A DNA stretch of 64,000 bases from Geminocystis sp. NIES-3708 (GTDB taxonomy: Bacteria; Cyanobacteriota; Cyanobacteriia; Cyanobacteriales; Cyanobacteriaceae). Within the stretch, counting starts at the first letter, position 1. The number at the start of each line of letters is the position of its first letter. The DNA is taken from assembly GCF_001548095.1 (NCBI RefSeq), contig NZ_AP014815.1:3595656-3659655 (forward strand), written 5' to 3'. Below the pieces are notes generated by a model. That model was not told the origin of the DNA. It searched no databases and saw only the letters and a list, made by a program, of their open reading frames with translations. A program made the translations under genes and the position numbers. Below are positions 29,224-38,615 of the stretch, in pieces.

Positions 29224-30359
29224 GATCTTTCTTCTATGGGGATATAAATTTGATCATGTTCTCCTATATACACTTGAGTAGGACGGAAAATACGATTAAC
29301 GGCTAATTGTTCTTTCCAATGGGCTAACCAACCAGCTACACGAGAAATGGCAAACATGGGAGTGAATAAATCAGTTTTAATACCTAATTTACGGTAAACC
29401 AATCCAGAATAAAAATCGACATTAGCGTAAATACCCTTATGTCCTAATTTTTCAGCCACGACTTTTTCTACTTCTAAAGCAATGTCATAATAATCATCAT
29501 GACCTGTTAATTCAAATAATCGTTCAGCTAACTGTTGTAATATCCTTGCCCTAGGATCTTTTACTTTATAAACCCGATGACCAAAACCCATAATTTTCTG
29601 TTTATTTTCGATACATTTTTCAATATAAGGGCGAACATTTTCGATCGAACCAATTTCTTCTAGCATCGATAAAACTTCTTCATTTGCACCACCATGTAAA
29701 GGACCTGCTAATGTTCCCACAGCAGAAGCTACCACAGCATAAGGATCTGTGAGGGTAGAAGCTGTTACCATCGCTGAAAAAGTTGAAGCATTCATTGTAT
29801 GTTCAGCATGAAGCATTAAACAAACATCAAAGATTCTAGCTTCTAAAGGTTCAGGTTCTTTTTCTGTAAGCATATACAAAAAGTTAGCGGAATAATTCAA
29901 ATTATCATTAGGTTTAACAGGATCATTTCCGTTACGCATTTGAGCAAAAGCCGCTACCATTGTGGGAATTTTTGCTAATAAACGCACCACCGCATCTCTA
30001 ATATACTCTTCTTTGGCTAAAGCCCGACGAGAATAAAATAAGCCTAAGGCCGCCGCCGAAGTTTGTAAAGCATCCATGGGATGACCACTTTCGGGAAAAC
30101 ACTTCATCATGTCTCGAATATGATATTTAATACGCCGATGATCATTAATTTCTTGCTGAAAAATACATAATTCTTCTTTAGTGGGTAATTTACCCCAAAT
30201 TAGTAAATAAGCGGTTTCGATAAAAGTACTTTTTTGGGCTAATTCTTCAATATTAATGCCTCTATATTCTAAAATACCGTTCTTACCATCCACAAAACTA
30301 ATACTAGATTGTGCTACGGGAATGCCTTCTAAACCAGGTTGATATTCACAACTTGTCAT
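29220..30359 (-). CDS. gltA: Citrate synthase
   Basis: Condenses oxaloacetate and acetyl-CoA into citrate. The 379-residue chain has LHAEHTMNASTF (substrate-binding His), LAGPLHGGANE (catalytic His) and GFGHRVYKVKDPRA (catalytic region with the third conserved His and Asp context). The short type, without the N-terminal domain of the E. coli hexameric NADH-inhibited enzyme, is usual in cyanobacteria. Its stop codon lies within a heptamer repeat array. Confidence 0.96.
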   Translation of the reverse strand: MTSCEYQPGLEGIPVAQSSISFVDGKNGILEYRGINIEELAQKSTFIETAYLLIWGKLPTKEELCIFQQEINDHRRIKYHIRDMMKCFPESGHPMDALQTSAAALGLFYSRRALAKEEYIRDAVVRLLAKIPTMVAAFAQMRNGNDPVKPNDNLNYSANFLYMLTEKEPEPLEARIFDVCLMLHAEHTMNASTFSAMVTASTLTDPYAVVASAVGTLAGPLHGGANEEVLSMLEEIGSIENVRPYIEKCIENKQKIMGFGHRVYKVKDPRARILQQLAERLFELTGHDDYYDIALEVEKVVAEKLGHKGIYANVDFYSGLVYRKLGIKTDLFTPMFAISRVAGWLAHWKEQLAVNRIFRPTQVYIGEHDQIYIPIEERS

Positions 30360-30507
30360 CTTTATCTATACCTCTATCATAAAATTTTAAATAATAGTGA
30401 AATTAATTCATTGCGTATCCAACAAAAGTCATATAAGATACTAAACCTTGAACTGACGCAATAAAGTAAAAGTCTAAGTACTTCTGTGTGTTTTTTTCGA
30501 TAAAATT

Positions 30508-31002
30508 TTAATTAGTAATCCATTTTGGACCTGCTAACAAAAATAACTCACTTGTACCGATAGGATTGGATAAATCCAATAAGTCTAAACCAATAATACC
30601 AGCTTTTTTGAGGATTAATTTTCCATGAATTTGTCCCCAAACTAATAATTCTGTCCAATTACCAAGATTTGGTTGATGTCCGACTAAAGCAATACTACTA
30701 TTTTGATTACAATTAAAATTTTGTAGCCAACTAATCCACTCTAATATATTTCCTTCAGGTTCTAAGGCTGAATGTTCAATAATTTCAGAAGTTAATTTTG
30801 CTTGTTGTAAAATAATTGCAGTTTCCTTGGCTCTGGTATAAGGACTACTAATAATTACATCAAACTTAACCTCTAAATTAGATAATTTTTGGGCGACTTT
30901 TTGGGTTTTGGTAATTCCTCTACCCGTCAAAATTCTTTCAGGATCATTTTGTTCTATATTCCTAGATTCAGCAATACCGTGACGGATTAAGTATATTTTC
31001 AT
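30508..31002 (-). CDS. sixA: Phosphohistidine phosphatase SixA
   Basis: A 164-residue histidine-phosphatase-fold protein. RHGIAE at residues 7-12 gives the nucleophilic His8, and VGHQPNLGNW near residue 125 the second catalytic His. SixA removes phosphate from His-containing phosphotransfer domains or PTS proteins; the target in this organism is unknown. It reads divergently from the VLRF1-type gene, and a heptamer array lies between them. Confidence 0.92.
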   Translation of the reverse strand: MKIYLIRHGIAESRNIEQNDPERILTGRGITKTQKVAQKLSNLEVKFDVIISSPYTRAKETAIILQQAKLTSEIIEHSALEPEGNILEWISWLQNFNCNQNSSIALVGHQPNLGNWTELLVWGQIHGKLILKKAGIIGLDLLDLSNPIGTSELFLLAGPKWITN

Positions 31003-31061
31003 ATTATATTTTAATTATAAATTAGGTGTCTTAAAATTTCTCGCTTATTACTTAAAGCTCA

Positions 31062-31096
31062 TTGTTAACTGTCCACTGTCTGCTGTCAACTGCTAA
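31062..31096. repeat. Degenerate heptamer array, opposite orientation
   Basis: Five 7-bp units read TTGTTAA, CTGTCCA, CTGTCTG, CTGTCAA, CTGCTAA, the complement type of the TTGACAA array at 531-572. It occupies the divergent gap between sixA and the VLRF1-type gene. Confidence 0.7.
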
Positions 31097-31225
31097 CGAT
31101 CATTGTCAATCATAAAAATTAACAGAAAAAACGATTAATTATAGATAATAGATTAAGAAAAATTGACAATAGTGATCAATAATAGAGTTACTACTTAAAG
31201 TATTCAGTAAATATATAAAAAAAGC

Positions 31226-32302
31226 ATGAAAACAGGCATAAACCAAATATTAGAAACTTTTAGAGAATTTGTTAGTACTCACGATTATCAAAATAATCCT
31301 ATTTTAAGTGTTTATGTAGATATTGATTCTACTAACCCTGATAATAGAAAAGAACAACCAGCGTGGCAGATTGAATTAAAAAACGAATTAAAAAGAATTG
31401 AGTCCCAATTAGATCCTGAAGAAATGAAGCGTTGGGATAATCAGAAAATTTGGTCTGATACTGAACGTATGGTAATGGATTATTTAGAAACTCAAAAACC
31501 AACGGGAAGATCCGTCGTAGTTTTTACCGATTTTAAAGACATCATCGGGGTTGATTTACCCGTAACCATGAAAACTGCTATCTATTACGGATTGCCACAA
31601 ATCAAACATCTTTTATTTGCTCTTGATCAGTATAAAGAATATTCTGCTATCCTCTTTTCCGGTGATCAAGGGAGAATAGTAGAAGTATTTTTAACTAGAT
31701 CTACCAATGAGGTCAAAATAGAAACAGAACACGAATTATCTCGTCGATTCGGACGTAAATCTCAAACTCTCGCTAGCGATCGCCGTGATAGAGAATTTGA
31801 ACTACGTTTCATCAGAGAAATGTCCGCAGAAATTAACGAATATTTCCTTGACCATTTAGAAGATTCTCGCATTGTTTTTGGCGGTAATTTACAACAAGCA
31901 GCAAAAATTAAAAATGCTCTTAATCCTGCTGTCAGAGATTTAGTAGTCGCCATTGAACCAATGGACTTCAAACTTCCTGACAACGAAGTTGCCGACATTG
32001 TTCGCCCCATTGCCTATGCTTATGAGCAAGATTATGATGTGATGGTGGTAGAAAACTTAATTTATCATTTCAACAAAAATGGTACTGCGGTAATCGAAAA
32101 ACAAGGAGTAGAAAAAGCTTTAAGCGAAGCTAGAGTAAAAACTTTAGTACTTCCTTATCCTATGGATACCGAAGAATTTGACTCTCTTATTGTTGAAGTT
32201 ATTTTATCGGGTGCACAAATAGAATTTGTTTATGGGGAAGGTGCAGAAAAATTAAAACAGTATGGTGGTATTGGAGCTGAACTTTACTATTCTGTAAGAT
32301 AA
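31226..32302 (+). CDS. VLRF1/baeRF-type release-factor-like protein
   Basis: A 358-residue cytoplasmic protein that I assign to the bacterial aeRF1-related families (VLRF1, Vms1-like release factors). Supporting features are the N-terminal LSVYVDIDSTNPDNR, a central FSGDQGRIVEVFLTR strand typical of the eRF1-like domain, the charged helix SDRRDREFELRFIREMS, and a C-terminal eL30/Baeyer-like domain ending GIGAELYYSVR. Characterised relatives cleave peptidyl-tRNA on stalled ribosomes; in bacteria the role is only predicted. It is monocistronic between sixA and cobA. The family-level call is moderately secure, the function inferred. Confidence 0.7.
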   Translation: MKTGINQILETFREFVSTHDYQNNPILSVYVDIDSTNPDNRKEQPAWQIELKNELKRIESQLDPEEMKRWDNQKIWSDTERMVMDYLETQKPTGRSVVVFTDFKDIIGVDLPVTMKTAIYYGLPQIKHLLFALDQYKEYSAILFSGDQGRIVEVFLTRSTNEVKIETEHELSRRFGRKSQTLASDRRDREFELRFIREMSAEINEYFLDHLEDSRIVFGGNLQQAAKIKNALNPAVRDLVVAIEPMDFKLPDNEVADIVRPIAYAYEQDYDVMVVENLIYHFNKNGTAVIEKQGVEKALSEARVKTLVLPYPMDTEEFDSLIVEVILSGAQIEFVYGEGAEKLKQYGGIGAELYYSVR

Positions 32303-32442
32303 TTAAGCATTAGAAAAATTAACAACAGTTATTTAATTAACATTAAATCTACTCATTTTTATGGCTATAAAGATTAATGAGTAGATTTTTAGGAGATTAG
32401 TTATGATTAATTCTCTTTGACAATAACAATAAAACTTCTTCG

Positions 32443-33213
32443 CTAAAGATTTTTAATGATTGTTAAACTTTGGCGAAAACCAACTACTTTCCCAATAATA
32501 GCGATGGCAGGAGCAGTAAAACCAGTTTTTTCTACTTGATCAAGAATATCCTCTAAAGTACCATATAATTCTTCTTGTTCTGGTCTTGTACCCCATCGAA
32601 TCAGGGCGATTTCTGTTTTTTCATCTAAACCAGCCTTAATCAATTCGGGGATAATATAGCTTAAATTATGAATCCCCATATAAATAACAATAGTTTCTGA
32701 ACCAAGGGCGATCGCCTTCCAGTTAACTTCAGGGCGATATTTTCCTGCTGACTCATGACCAGTTACAAAAGTAACCGAAGAACTATAACCTCGATGGGTA
32801 ACAGGAATATTTGCATAGGCAGGAGCAGCAATACCAGCAGTAATTCCGGGTACAACTTCCACTGCAATTCCTTCGGCTATTAAATCTGACATTTCTTCCC
32901 CACCCCGTCCAAAAACGAAAGGATCTCCTCCTTTCAAACGTACAACGATAGAGTGTTCTTTTGCTTTTGCAATCAATAATTGTGTGGTATCTGATTGTAA
33001 CAATGAGTGATTGCCTCTACGTTTACCAGCGTTAATTTTTTCAGCATCAGGGCTAATCATCTCTAAAATTTCTGCACTTACTAAAGCATCGTAGATAACC
33101 ACTTCTGCCAATTCAAGGAGAGTTTTGCCCTTAATTGTCATTAATCCCGGATCTCCAGGACCTGCACCCACTAAGTAAACTTTACCAACTTTTTGAGACT
33201 CTTTTATTATCAT
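32443..33213 (-). CDS. cobA: Uroporphyrinogen-III C-methyltransferase
   Basis: Transfers two methyl groups from S-adenosylmethionine to uroporphyrinogen III, giving precorrin-2 for sirohaem and cobalamin. The 256-residue length is that of the single-domain SUMT (CobA), not the fused CysG. Motifs are VYLVGAGPGDPGLMT at the N-terminus, VVRLKGGDPFVFGRGGEE, and VVPGITAGIAAPAYANIP. It is functionally linked to cobN in this window, though separated by about 10 kb. Confidence 0.95.
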   Translation of the reverse strand: MIIKESQKVGKVYLVGAGPGDPGLMTIKGKTLLELAEVVIYDALVSAEILEMISPDAEKINAGKRRGNHSLLQSDTTQLLIAKAKEHSIVVRLKGGDPFVFGRGGEEMSDLIAEGIAVEVVPGITAGIAAPAYANIPVTHRGYSSSVTFVTGHESAGKYRPEVNWKAIALGSETIVIYMGIHNLSYIIPELIKAGLDEKTEIALIRWGTRPEQEELYGTLEDILDQVEKTGFTAPAIAIIGKVVGFRQSLTIIKNL

Positions 33214-33310
33214 TTAACAACCTGAGATTAATTTATACTCTAACTTTTTTGCCAAATACATTAAGTAAAGTTAACTACATTTATCTGCAAAATATTATCA
33301 TTGAAATCTT

Positions 33311-33382
33311 TAAATCATTGAGAAATAATTAAAGATTTAAAAATAAATCTGTAGATTTTACGATACTCCTAAAGCTAACCAC
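33311..33382 (+). repeat. Dispersed intergenic repeat, copy A
   Basis: Begins TAAATCATTGAG, contains AAAGATTTAAAAATAAATCT and ends near CTAAAGCTAACC. A 7-bp stem (AGATTTA/TAAATCT, 33333-33350) with an AAAA loop makes this the best-formed hairpin of the five copies. It lies in the 305-bp divergent gap between cobA and menB; nothing else is recognisable there. Confidence 0.65.
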
Positions 33383-33518
33383 GAATAGCCAAAAAACCAC
33401 CACCTTGAAACTATCAACCTTTCCCATATTGAAAGATTCTCCTGTAAATTTTTCTGAAAGTTTATCATTTTAAAAAATAGCAAGAACTGAGTATAATAAT
33501 CAACGATTACCAAAATTT

Positions 33519-34364
33519 ATGAAACTATCCATGAATGTCAGTTGGGAAACCGTTGGAACATACGAAGATATATTGTATTTTAAATATGATGGTATAGCAA
33601 AAATAGTTATTAATAGACCTCATAAACGTAATGCTTTTCGTCCTCAAACTGTATTTGAACTTTACTCAGCTTTTTGCGATGCTAGAGAAGATCAACATAT
33701 TGGAGTGATTTTACTTACAGGTGCAGGACCTCACAGTGACGGTAAATACGCTTTTTGTTCTGGTGGTGATCAAAGTGTCAGAGGTAAAGCAGGATATGTG
33801 GGTAATGATGGCGTACCTCGTTTAAATGTTTTAGACCTACAAAGACTAATTCGCACTATTCCTAAAGTTGTCATTGCTTTAGTGGCAGGATATGCTATCG
33901 GTGGTGGTCATGTATTGCATTTAATCTGTGATTTGAGTATTGCCGCAGATAATGCTATTTTCGGACAAACTGGACCAAAAGTAGGAAGTTTTGATGGTGG
34001 TTTTGGAGCTAGTTATTTAGCTCGGGTAGTAGGACAAAAAAAAGCCCGTGAAATCTGGTTTTTATGTCGTCAATATAATGCTCAAGAAGCTTTAGAAATG
34101 GGGTTAGTTAATATTGTTGTACCCCTAGAAGAGTTAGAAGCAGAAGGAATAAAATGGGCACAGGAAATCCTCGAAAAAAGTCCTACGGCTATTCGTTGTT
34201 TAAAATCTGCTTTCAATGCTGATTGTGATGGTCAAGCAGGAATACAAGAGTTAGCTGGGAATGCTACTTTACTATATTATCTCACGGAAGAAGGTACAGA
34301 AGGAAAACAGGCATTTTTAGAAAAGCGATCGCCAAATTTTCGCCAATATCCTTGGCTACCATAA
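33519..34364 (+). CDS. menB: 1,4-dihydroxy-2-naphthoyl-CoA synthase
   Basis: A crotonase-family enzyme that closes the second ring in phylloquinone/menaquinone synthesis; phylloquinone is the photosystem I quinone. The 281-residue chain shows [41 protein letters not shown], then [20 protein letters not shown], which is the MenB-specific active-site pattern. The C-terminal [16 protein letters not shown] is typical. The start could also be the internal ATG four codons later. A small membrane peptide gene follows by 31 nt. Confidence 0.96.
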   Translation: MKLSMNVSWETVGTYEDILYFKYDGIAKIVINRPHKRNAFRPQTVFELYSAFCDAREDQHIGVILLTGAGPHSDGKYAFCSGGDQSVRGKAGYVGNDGVPRLNVLDLQRLIRTIPKVVIALVAGYAIGGGHVLHLICDLSIAADNAIFGQTGPKVGSFDGGFGASYLARVVGQKKAREIWFLCRQYNAQEALEMGLVNIVVPLEELEAEGIKWAQEILEKSPTAIRCLKSAFNADCDGQAGIQELAGNATLLYYLTEEGTEGKQAFLEKRSPNFRQYPWLP

Positions 34365-34395
34365 GAATAAATAATTAATTTTTAAAAGAGGAAAT

Positions 34396-34500
34396 ATGGA
34401 AACAGATAAGTTAGATTCGATTCTGGGTATTCTTGCTTTGATGATTTTACTAGGGGGATTGTTGATGTTGTTTAGTGGAGTTAAGAAAATGAATGAATAA
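34396..34500 (+). CDS. 34-residue single-pass membrane peptide
   Basis: An ATG preceded by AAGAGG at suitable spacing opens a 35-codon frame: METDKLDSILGI, then a hydrophobic helix (about 9-27), ending SGVKKMNE. Acidic N-terminus and basic C-terminus predict one membrane span with the C-terminus inside. Size and shape recall the small subunits of photosynthetic or NDH complexes, but I do not recognise it as psaM, petN, psb30 or ndhP. It is 31 nt downstream of menB and may be cotranscribed. Confidence 0.55.
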   Translation: METDKLDSILGILALMILLGGLLMLFSGVKKMNE

Positions 34501-34582
34501 AAAATACTGTTGTTAACCACTAAAATATAATCAAACTTTCATCCTAGTAATTTATACTAATAAAATTAATTTTTACTAACAC

Positions 34583-34879
34583 CTAAATAGATTTAGAAAT
34601 AGTAACGTCTGAAGATACTTTTATTTCATGACTAGGTATAGATTCCACCTCTAAATTAACTTGAGGAGTAGCACATCCTAAAGAAAAAGATTTTTCTAAT
34701 ATGGCAATTTCTGGAAGGGTTTGCCATTCGACATCAAAAGCAGGACTTGCTAAATGACAAGATTTCCATTCTGCTTTTACTAAAACTCCTAATTGTGAAC
34801 ACATTCCCCCTCGTCTTCCTTCTGGGTTATAAAATTGACAATGACGACAGGCAAAATTACAATAATTTTCAGGTTTCAT
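34583..34879 (-). CDS. Small Cys-rich protein, putative metal or Fe-S binder
   Basis: A 98-residue protein with cysteines at 7, 11, 14, 27, 41 and 69. The first part, YCNFACRHCQFYNPEGRRGG followed by MCSQLG, has a C-x3-C-x2-C spacing and then two further Cys, so metal or cluster binding is plausible. The pattern recalls a conserved cyanobacterial hypothetical family, but I cannot name it. The C-terminal 30 residues are variable and acidic. The gene is convergent with the 34-residue peptide gene and stands alone on its strand. Confidence 0.65.
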   Translation of the reverse strand: MKPENYCNFACRHCQFYNPEGRRGGMCSQLGVLVKAEWKSCHLASPAFDVEWQTLPEIAILEKSFSLGCATPQVNLEVESIPSHEIKVSSDVTISKSI

Positions 34880-35281
34880 TTTCTTACTATGAAATTGATT
34901 TAACAGTTTTTTATCTTTTTCTATTATTAACTATCTGGGATCAAGGCTTTTTAGCCTGAAAATGTTTTATACCTAAAGCGATAAGGTTTTTTTGAGGCTT
35001 TTTTCTTTTATATTGTTTTAACTATTGCTTAACAGATCTAAATAATTAGTTAAATTTTGATTAAGTTAGATAAACTCTTAATTTACAAAGTTAATAATGT
35101 ATTAATGGACACACTAGGGATCAACAAAAAACTATTTTAAATATATTTAAAAACAAATTATCTTGTTAATTAATTCTTTAGAAAAATACAAATTATTTTA
35201 GTTTCGTTTTTAAGATTATTTCCCTAAAAAATGCTATTAAAACTACTCGAATATAGTTAAATTCGTCATCACTCTTAATAA
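34880..35281. other. Intergenic region, nothing recognised
   Basis: About 400 bp of AT-rich divergent DNA before pyrD. The only structure seen is a 5-bp AGGCT/AGCCT hairpin at 34945-34957, too small to call. No gene, tRNA or repeat family member was recognised. Confidence 0.5.
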
Positions 35282-36415
35282 ATGTTAAATCTTCTTAAAC
35301 CTTTATACCCTGTTTTTTTTGCATCCTTACAAAGCAACCCCGAATTTGCTCATATACAAAGTCTGAATTTACTACAAAAATTAAGTTATCAGACAAATAA
35401 TGCTTTAGGTAAATGGATTATTCAAGAAATGGAAAAATCTTTCTGTTATAGTCATCCTTCTTTATCTCAATCTCTATGGGATTTGAATTTTTCTCATCCT
35501 TTAGGTTTAGCACCCGGATTCGATAAAAATGCTCAAGGGGCTGGAATTTGGTCGAGTTTTGGCTTTAGTTTTGCTGAATTAGGTGCAGTTACTCTTCATT
35601 CTCAAATGGGCAATCCTTCTCCTAGAATGTTTCGTTTACCCGCAGATAAAGCTATTCTTAATCGTATGGGTGCTAATAATGATGGTGCTGAGGCGATCGC
35701 AGAAAGATTACAAAAAACATGGCAAAGACATTCTCGCACTATTCCTATCGGAATTAACTTATGTAAATCAAAAATTACCGAATTAAATCAAGCTAGTGAT
35801 GATTATGTAGGCAGTTTTCGCTTCTTACGTGCCTATGCGGATTATTTTGTCATAAATGTCAGTTCTCCCAATACTCCCGGACTACGATCACTGCAAGGAG
35901 GAGAACAATTAGAGTTAATTTTAGAAGGTTTACAAAGAGAGAATCAGGGGGAAAAACCGATTTTGATTAAAATTGCCCCAGACTTAGAATGGGATGAGAT
36001 AAAGTCAATTTTAAGATTATCTCAGCAATATAATTTATCAGGTATTGTTGCCACTAATACCACCATTAAAAAAGATGGTTTAAAAACGAAGATTTTACCC
36101 ACAACAGGTAAACCCATAACGGAAGAAGGAGGGGGAATTAGCGGACAACCCTTAAGACATCGCTCAACGGAGGTAATTAAGTTTATTTATCAGGAAACTA
36201 GGGGTAAACTACCTATTATTGGGGTGGGTGGTATTTTTGACACAGAATCAGCATGGGAAAAAATCACAGCAGGAGCAAGTTTATTACAATTTTATAGCGG
36301 CTGGATTTATGAAGGTCCTTGGATAGTAAAAGAAATTTTGCAAGGGTTAACTGAAAAATTAACAGAAAATGGATTTGAGAATATAAGTCAAGCAGTAGGG
36401 GTGAATAATAAATAA
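35282..36415 (+). CDS. pyrD: Dihydroorotate dehydrogenase (quinone), class 2
   Basis: Oxidises dihydroorotate to orotate in pyrimidine synthesis, passing electrons to membrane quinone through FMN. The N-terminal helix ([12 protein letters not shown]) is the membrane-association segment of class 2 enzymes. Further motifs are NPLG-like [47 protein letters not shown] (catalytic Ser) and [14 protein letters not shown], then [15 protein letters not shown] (FMN phosphate). The 377-residue length is normal. Confidence 0.96.
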   Translation: MLNLLKPLYPVFFASLQSNPEFAHIQSLNLLQKLSYQTNNALGKWIIQEMEKSFCYSHPSLSQSLWDLNFSHPLGLAPGFDKNAQGAGIWSSFGFSFAELGAVTLHSQMGNPSPRMFRLPADKAILNRMGANNDGAEAIAERLQKTWQRHSRTIPIGINLCKSKITELNQASDDYVGSFRFLRAYADYFVINVSSPNTPGLRSLQGGEQLELILEGLQRENQGEKPILIKIAPDLEWDEIKSILRLSQQYNLSGIVATNTTIKKDGLKTKILPTTGKPITEEGGGISGQPLRHRSTEVIKFIYQETRGKLPIIGVGGIFDTESAWEKITAGASLLQFYSGWIYEGPWIVKEILQGLTEKLTENGFENISQAVGVNNK

Positions 36416-36435
36416 TTAATAGTTAAGATGGCATT

Positions 36436-36520
36436 TAAATCATCAGCGAATGATTAAAGATTCAAAAATAAGTCTCAATTTTACTATACTGCCAAAGCTG
36501 ACCACTGAAAGCTGATAGTT
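36436..36520 (+). repeat. Dispersed intergenic repeat, copy B
   Basis: Begins TAAATCATCAGCG, contains ATTAAAGATTCAAAAATAAG and CTATACTGCCAAAGCTGACC, ends GAAAGCTGATAGTT. It lies between pyrD and the 67-residue membrane protein gene. Confidence 0.6.
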
Positions 36521-36540
36521 AGTAATGCCAAAAACATTTA

Positions 36541-36579
36541 AGATAAAAAAGAATTAAATTGAAGATAAAAAAGAATTAA
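36541..36579. repeat. 17-bp direct repeat before a small membrane protein gene
   Basis: AGATAAAAAAGAATTAA occurs at 36541-36557 and again at 36563-36579 with a 22-nt period, ending 6 nt before the downstream start codon. Such placement could affect translation or simply reflect slippage. Confidence 0.7.
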
Positions 36580-36585
36580 TTAATT

Positions 36586-36789
36586 ATGTATATGACTCCC
36601 AAAAGTAGCATCTTGTTACTTGTTTCCTGTATAGCGGCTATTGCTTCTGTGGGTTCTGTATTTGAATTAACGTCAGGAGTACCCCAACTAGGTCAGGCAA
36701 ATACTACTATCATTTTAGCCATTAGTATTCCTTTAACAATCGGCTCTTTTTTTCTAGCAGTAATAGATGCAAGGGCGAATTTAAAATAA
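36586..36789 (+). CDS. Small two-helix membrane protein
   Basis: A 67-residue protein with two hydrophobic helices (about 8-27 and 40-60) joined by a short loop with ELTSGVPQLG; it ends DARANLK. The second Met (36592) is equally good as a start. I believe similar short proteins are conserved in cyanobacteria, but I cannot assign a function. The HpsJ-like gene follows by 56 nt on the same strand. Confidence 0.6.
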   Translation: MYMTPKSSILLLVSCIAAIASVGSVFELTSGVPQLGQANTTIILAISIPLTIGSFFLAVIDARANLK

Positions 36790-36803
36790 TTATTCACCGA
36801 TAA

Positions 36804-36824
36804 TTGATAATTGACAATTGATGA
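36804..36824. repeat. Three TTGATAA/TTGACAA heptamers
   Basis: TTGATAA, TTGACAA and TTGATGA follow each other immediately after the 67-residue protein gene and 22 nt before the HpsJ-like gene. Same class as the array at 531-572. Confidence 0.6.
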
Positions 36825-36845
36825 TATTTAGTAAAAATTAACCTT

Positions 36846-37631
36846 ATGAGAATTACATCTGCTTTTATTACTCTTTCATTAAAATTAGTGGGGGGCATTC
36901 TTTTAATTTCCTCTTTAATTGACTATCTTTTTCTCTTAATCCCTCCACAGTTACAAGATAAAAATTGGCAAATTAATATCACCAACAATTTAGTTGATAG
37001 AGGTATCGTGCCTTTAATTGCCATCGTTTTATTACTGATTGGATGGTGGATTAGTGATAGTAATAGTAATGAAAAATCAGCTACCAAGATTCGTCTTCCT
37101 GTTTTTATTATTTCTAGCATTTTAGGTTTAATATTTTTGATATTAGTACCTTTACATTTAACTAACATTAGTAGTGTCAGTGCCGATTTAATGAACCAAA
37201 TTGCTCAAAGAATAGGACAACAAGAAGCTCAAATTCAAGGATTTGTCGCTCAATTAGAAGCTATTTCCAGAAACCCAGAACGATTAAAATTAGAAATTGA
37301 TCAAAGAAATCAAGTCATTGAGGCTGGAGGAGTTATACAAGGACAAAAACTTGATCCTCAACAATTACAATTAATAACTAGTCAAAGAGATGAATTACAA
37401 CAAATTTTGGATTTATCTCAAAAACCTGAACAACTAAATGCAAAATTACAAGAAGTACAAACAAAACTACAATCAGAGTTAAAAGCATTAGAAGATAAAG
37501 AGAAAAGAAAAGCCCAAACCTTAGCCTTAAAACAGAGTTTACGCACATCCATCAGCAGTTTAATGTTGGCGATCGCCTATACTTTTATTGGTTGGTTGGG
37601 GTTACAAATGGTAATGAAGAAAAACCCTTAA
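36846..37631 (+). CDS. HpsJ-like membrane/coiled-coil protein
   Basis: A 261-residue protein with three membrane helices in the N-terminal 105 residues (about 10-31, 54-70, 85-105), a long Gln/Glu-rich coiled-coil region (about 115-230), and a last helix near the C-terminus (about 236-256). VPLHLTNISSVSADLMNQI after the third helix and the overall layout match the HpsJ family, named from hormogonium polysaccharide secretion in filamentous cyanobacteria. A unicellular host would use it for something else, perhaps exopolysaccharide or envelope assembly; that is inference. One HIP1 octamer is in the gene. Confidence 0.65.
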   Translation: MRITSAFITLSLKLVGGILLISSLIDYLFLLIPPQLQDKNWQINITNNLVDRGIVPLIAIVLLLIGWWISDSNSNEKSATKIRLPVFIISSILGLIFLILVPLHLTNISSVSADLMNQIAQRIGQQEAQIQGFVAQLEAISRNPERLKLEIDQRNQVIEAGGVIQGQKLDPQQLQLITSQRDELQQILDLSQKPEQLNAKLQEVQTKLQSELKALEDKEKRKAQTLALKQSLRTSISSLMLAIAYTFIGWLGLQMVMKKNP

Positions 37632-37750
37632 AAATCTATTTTTAATACTTATGTTCTTAAACTTAATCCACGACAAAACATTGTTAATGATTAAGTTTTA
37701 GTTGATAATGGGATAATCATTCATAAATAAATAAAAGAGATAGGGAAGTT

Positions 37751-38473
37751 GTGTTGCAACGCATAAAGCAAGATTTAAAAAATGATTTAATTGCCGGTTT
37801 GTTAGTCGTTATTCCTTTAGCAACAACAATTTGGTTAAGTTATGTCATTGCTAACTGGGCAATTAAATTTCTCACCGAAATACCAAAACAAATTAATCCC
37901 TTTGATGGACTTAACCCCATTGTTACCAATTTATTAAATTTCTTTGTGGGATTAACCGTACCTCTGGCTTTAATATTGTTAATTGGTTTGATGGCGAGAA
38001 ATATTGTTGGTAGATGGTTATTAGATGTAGGGGAAAAAATTTTACAAGGAATACCTCTTGCAGGTTCAATTTATAAAACTCTTAAACAAATTTTAGAAAC
38101 CTTATTTCAAGATTCTGAAACTAAATTTAGAAGAGTTGTTATGGTAGAGTATCCTCGCAAAGGTGTCTGGAGTGTAGGATTTGTTACGGGAAAAGTCAGT
38201 GATATGATTCAATCACAATTTGATAAACCAGTATTAAGCATTTTTATCCCCACAACTCCTAACCCTACCTCTGGTTGGTATGCCGTTATTCCTGCAGAAG
38301 AAGTTATTACCCTTTCTTTATCCATTGAAGATGCTTTCAAAGTTTTGATTTCTGGGGGTATAGTTAGTCCTAACAGTGGGGAAATGGTTCATAACAATAA
38401 CAATAAAACTTCCATATCAGCCACATCTTTAACCAATGATCTTTCTTCAACCACCACTTCAGAAATTAGTTAA
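37751..38473 (+). CDS. DUF502 family membrane protein
   Basis: A 240-residue protein, starting at GTG with AGGGAAG close upstream. Two helices (about 14-36 and 56-82) flank a loop, then a soluble part with VMVEYPRKGVWSVGFVTG and IFIPTTPNPTSGWYAVIP, the recognisable DUF502 core. DUF502 proteins occur in bacteria and plants (LCV/COV-type) and have no established biochemical role. The Ser/Thr-rich tail is probably disordered. Confidence 0.88.
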   Translation: MLQRIKQDLKNDLIAGLLVVIPLATTIWLSYVIANWAIKFLTEIPKQINPFDGLNPIVTNLLNFFVGLTVPLALILLIGLMARNIVGRWLLDVGEKILQGIPLAGSIYKTLKQILETLFQDSETKFRRVVMVEYPRKGVWSVGFVTGKVSDMIQSQFDKPVLSIFIPTTPNPTSGWYAVIPAEEVITLSLSIEDAFKVLISGGIVSPNSGEMVHNNNNKTSISATSLTNDLSSTTTSEIS

Positions 38474-38514
38474 TTTGATTCTTTGAAATAAATATCGCAA
38501 AAAGATTTTACAAA

Positions 38515-38598
38515 ATGTGTACTTACTGCTACGATTATTGTAAAGAAATCTTACAGAGAAACATTGGAAACTCCTTGCAAAGATTTCCTCAAGATTAA
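38515..38598 (+). CDS. Possible cysteine-rich micro-ORF (27 residues)
   Basis: A short frame between the DUF502 gene and a strong terminator encodes MCTYCYDYCKEI... with cysteines at 2, 5 and 9, ending FPQD. No clear ribosome-binding site precedes it. Its place 41 nt after DUF502 and 17 nt before the terminator hairpin means it would lie inside a transcript. It may be chance; the clustered C-x2-C-x3-C is the only reason to list it. Confidence 0.25.
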   Translation: MCTYCYDYCKEILQRNIGNSLQRFPQD

Positions 38599-38615
38599 AC
38601 GACAACAAATATTTG

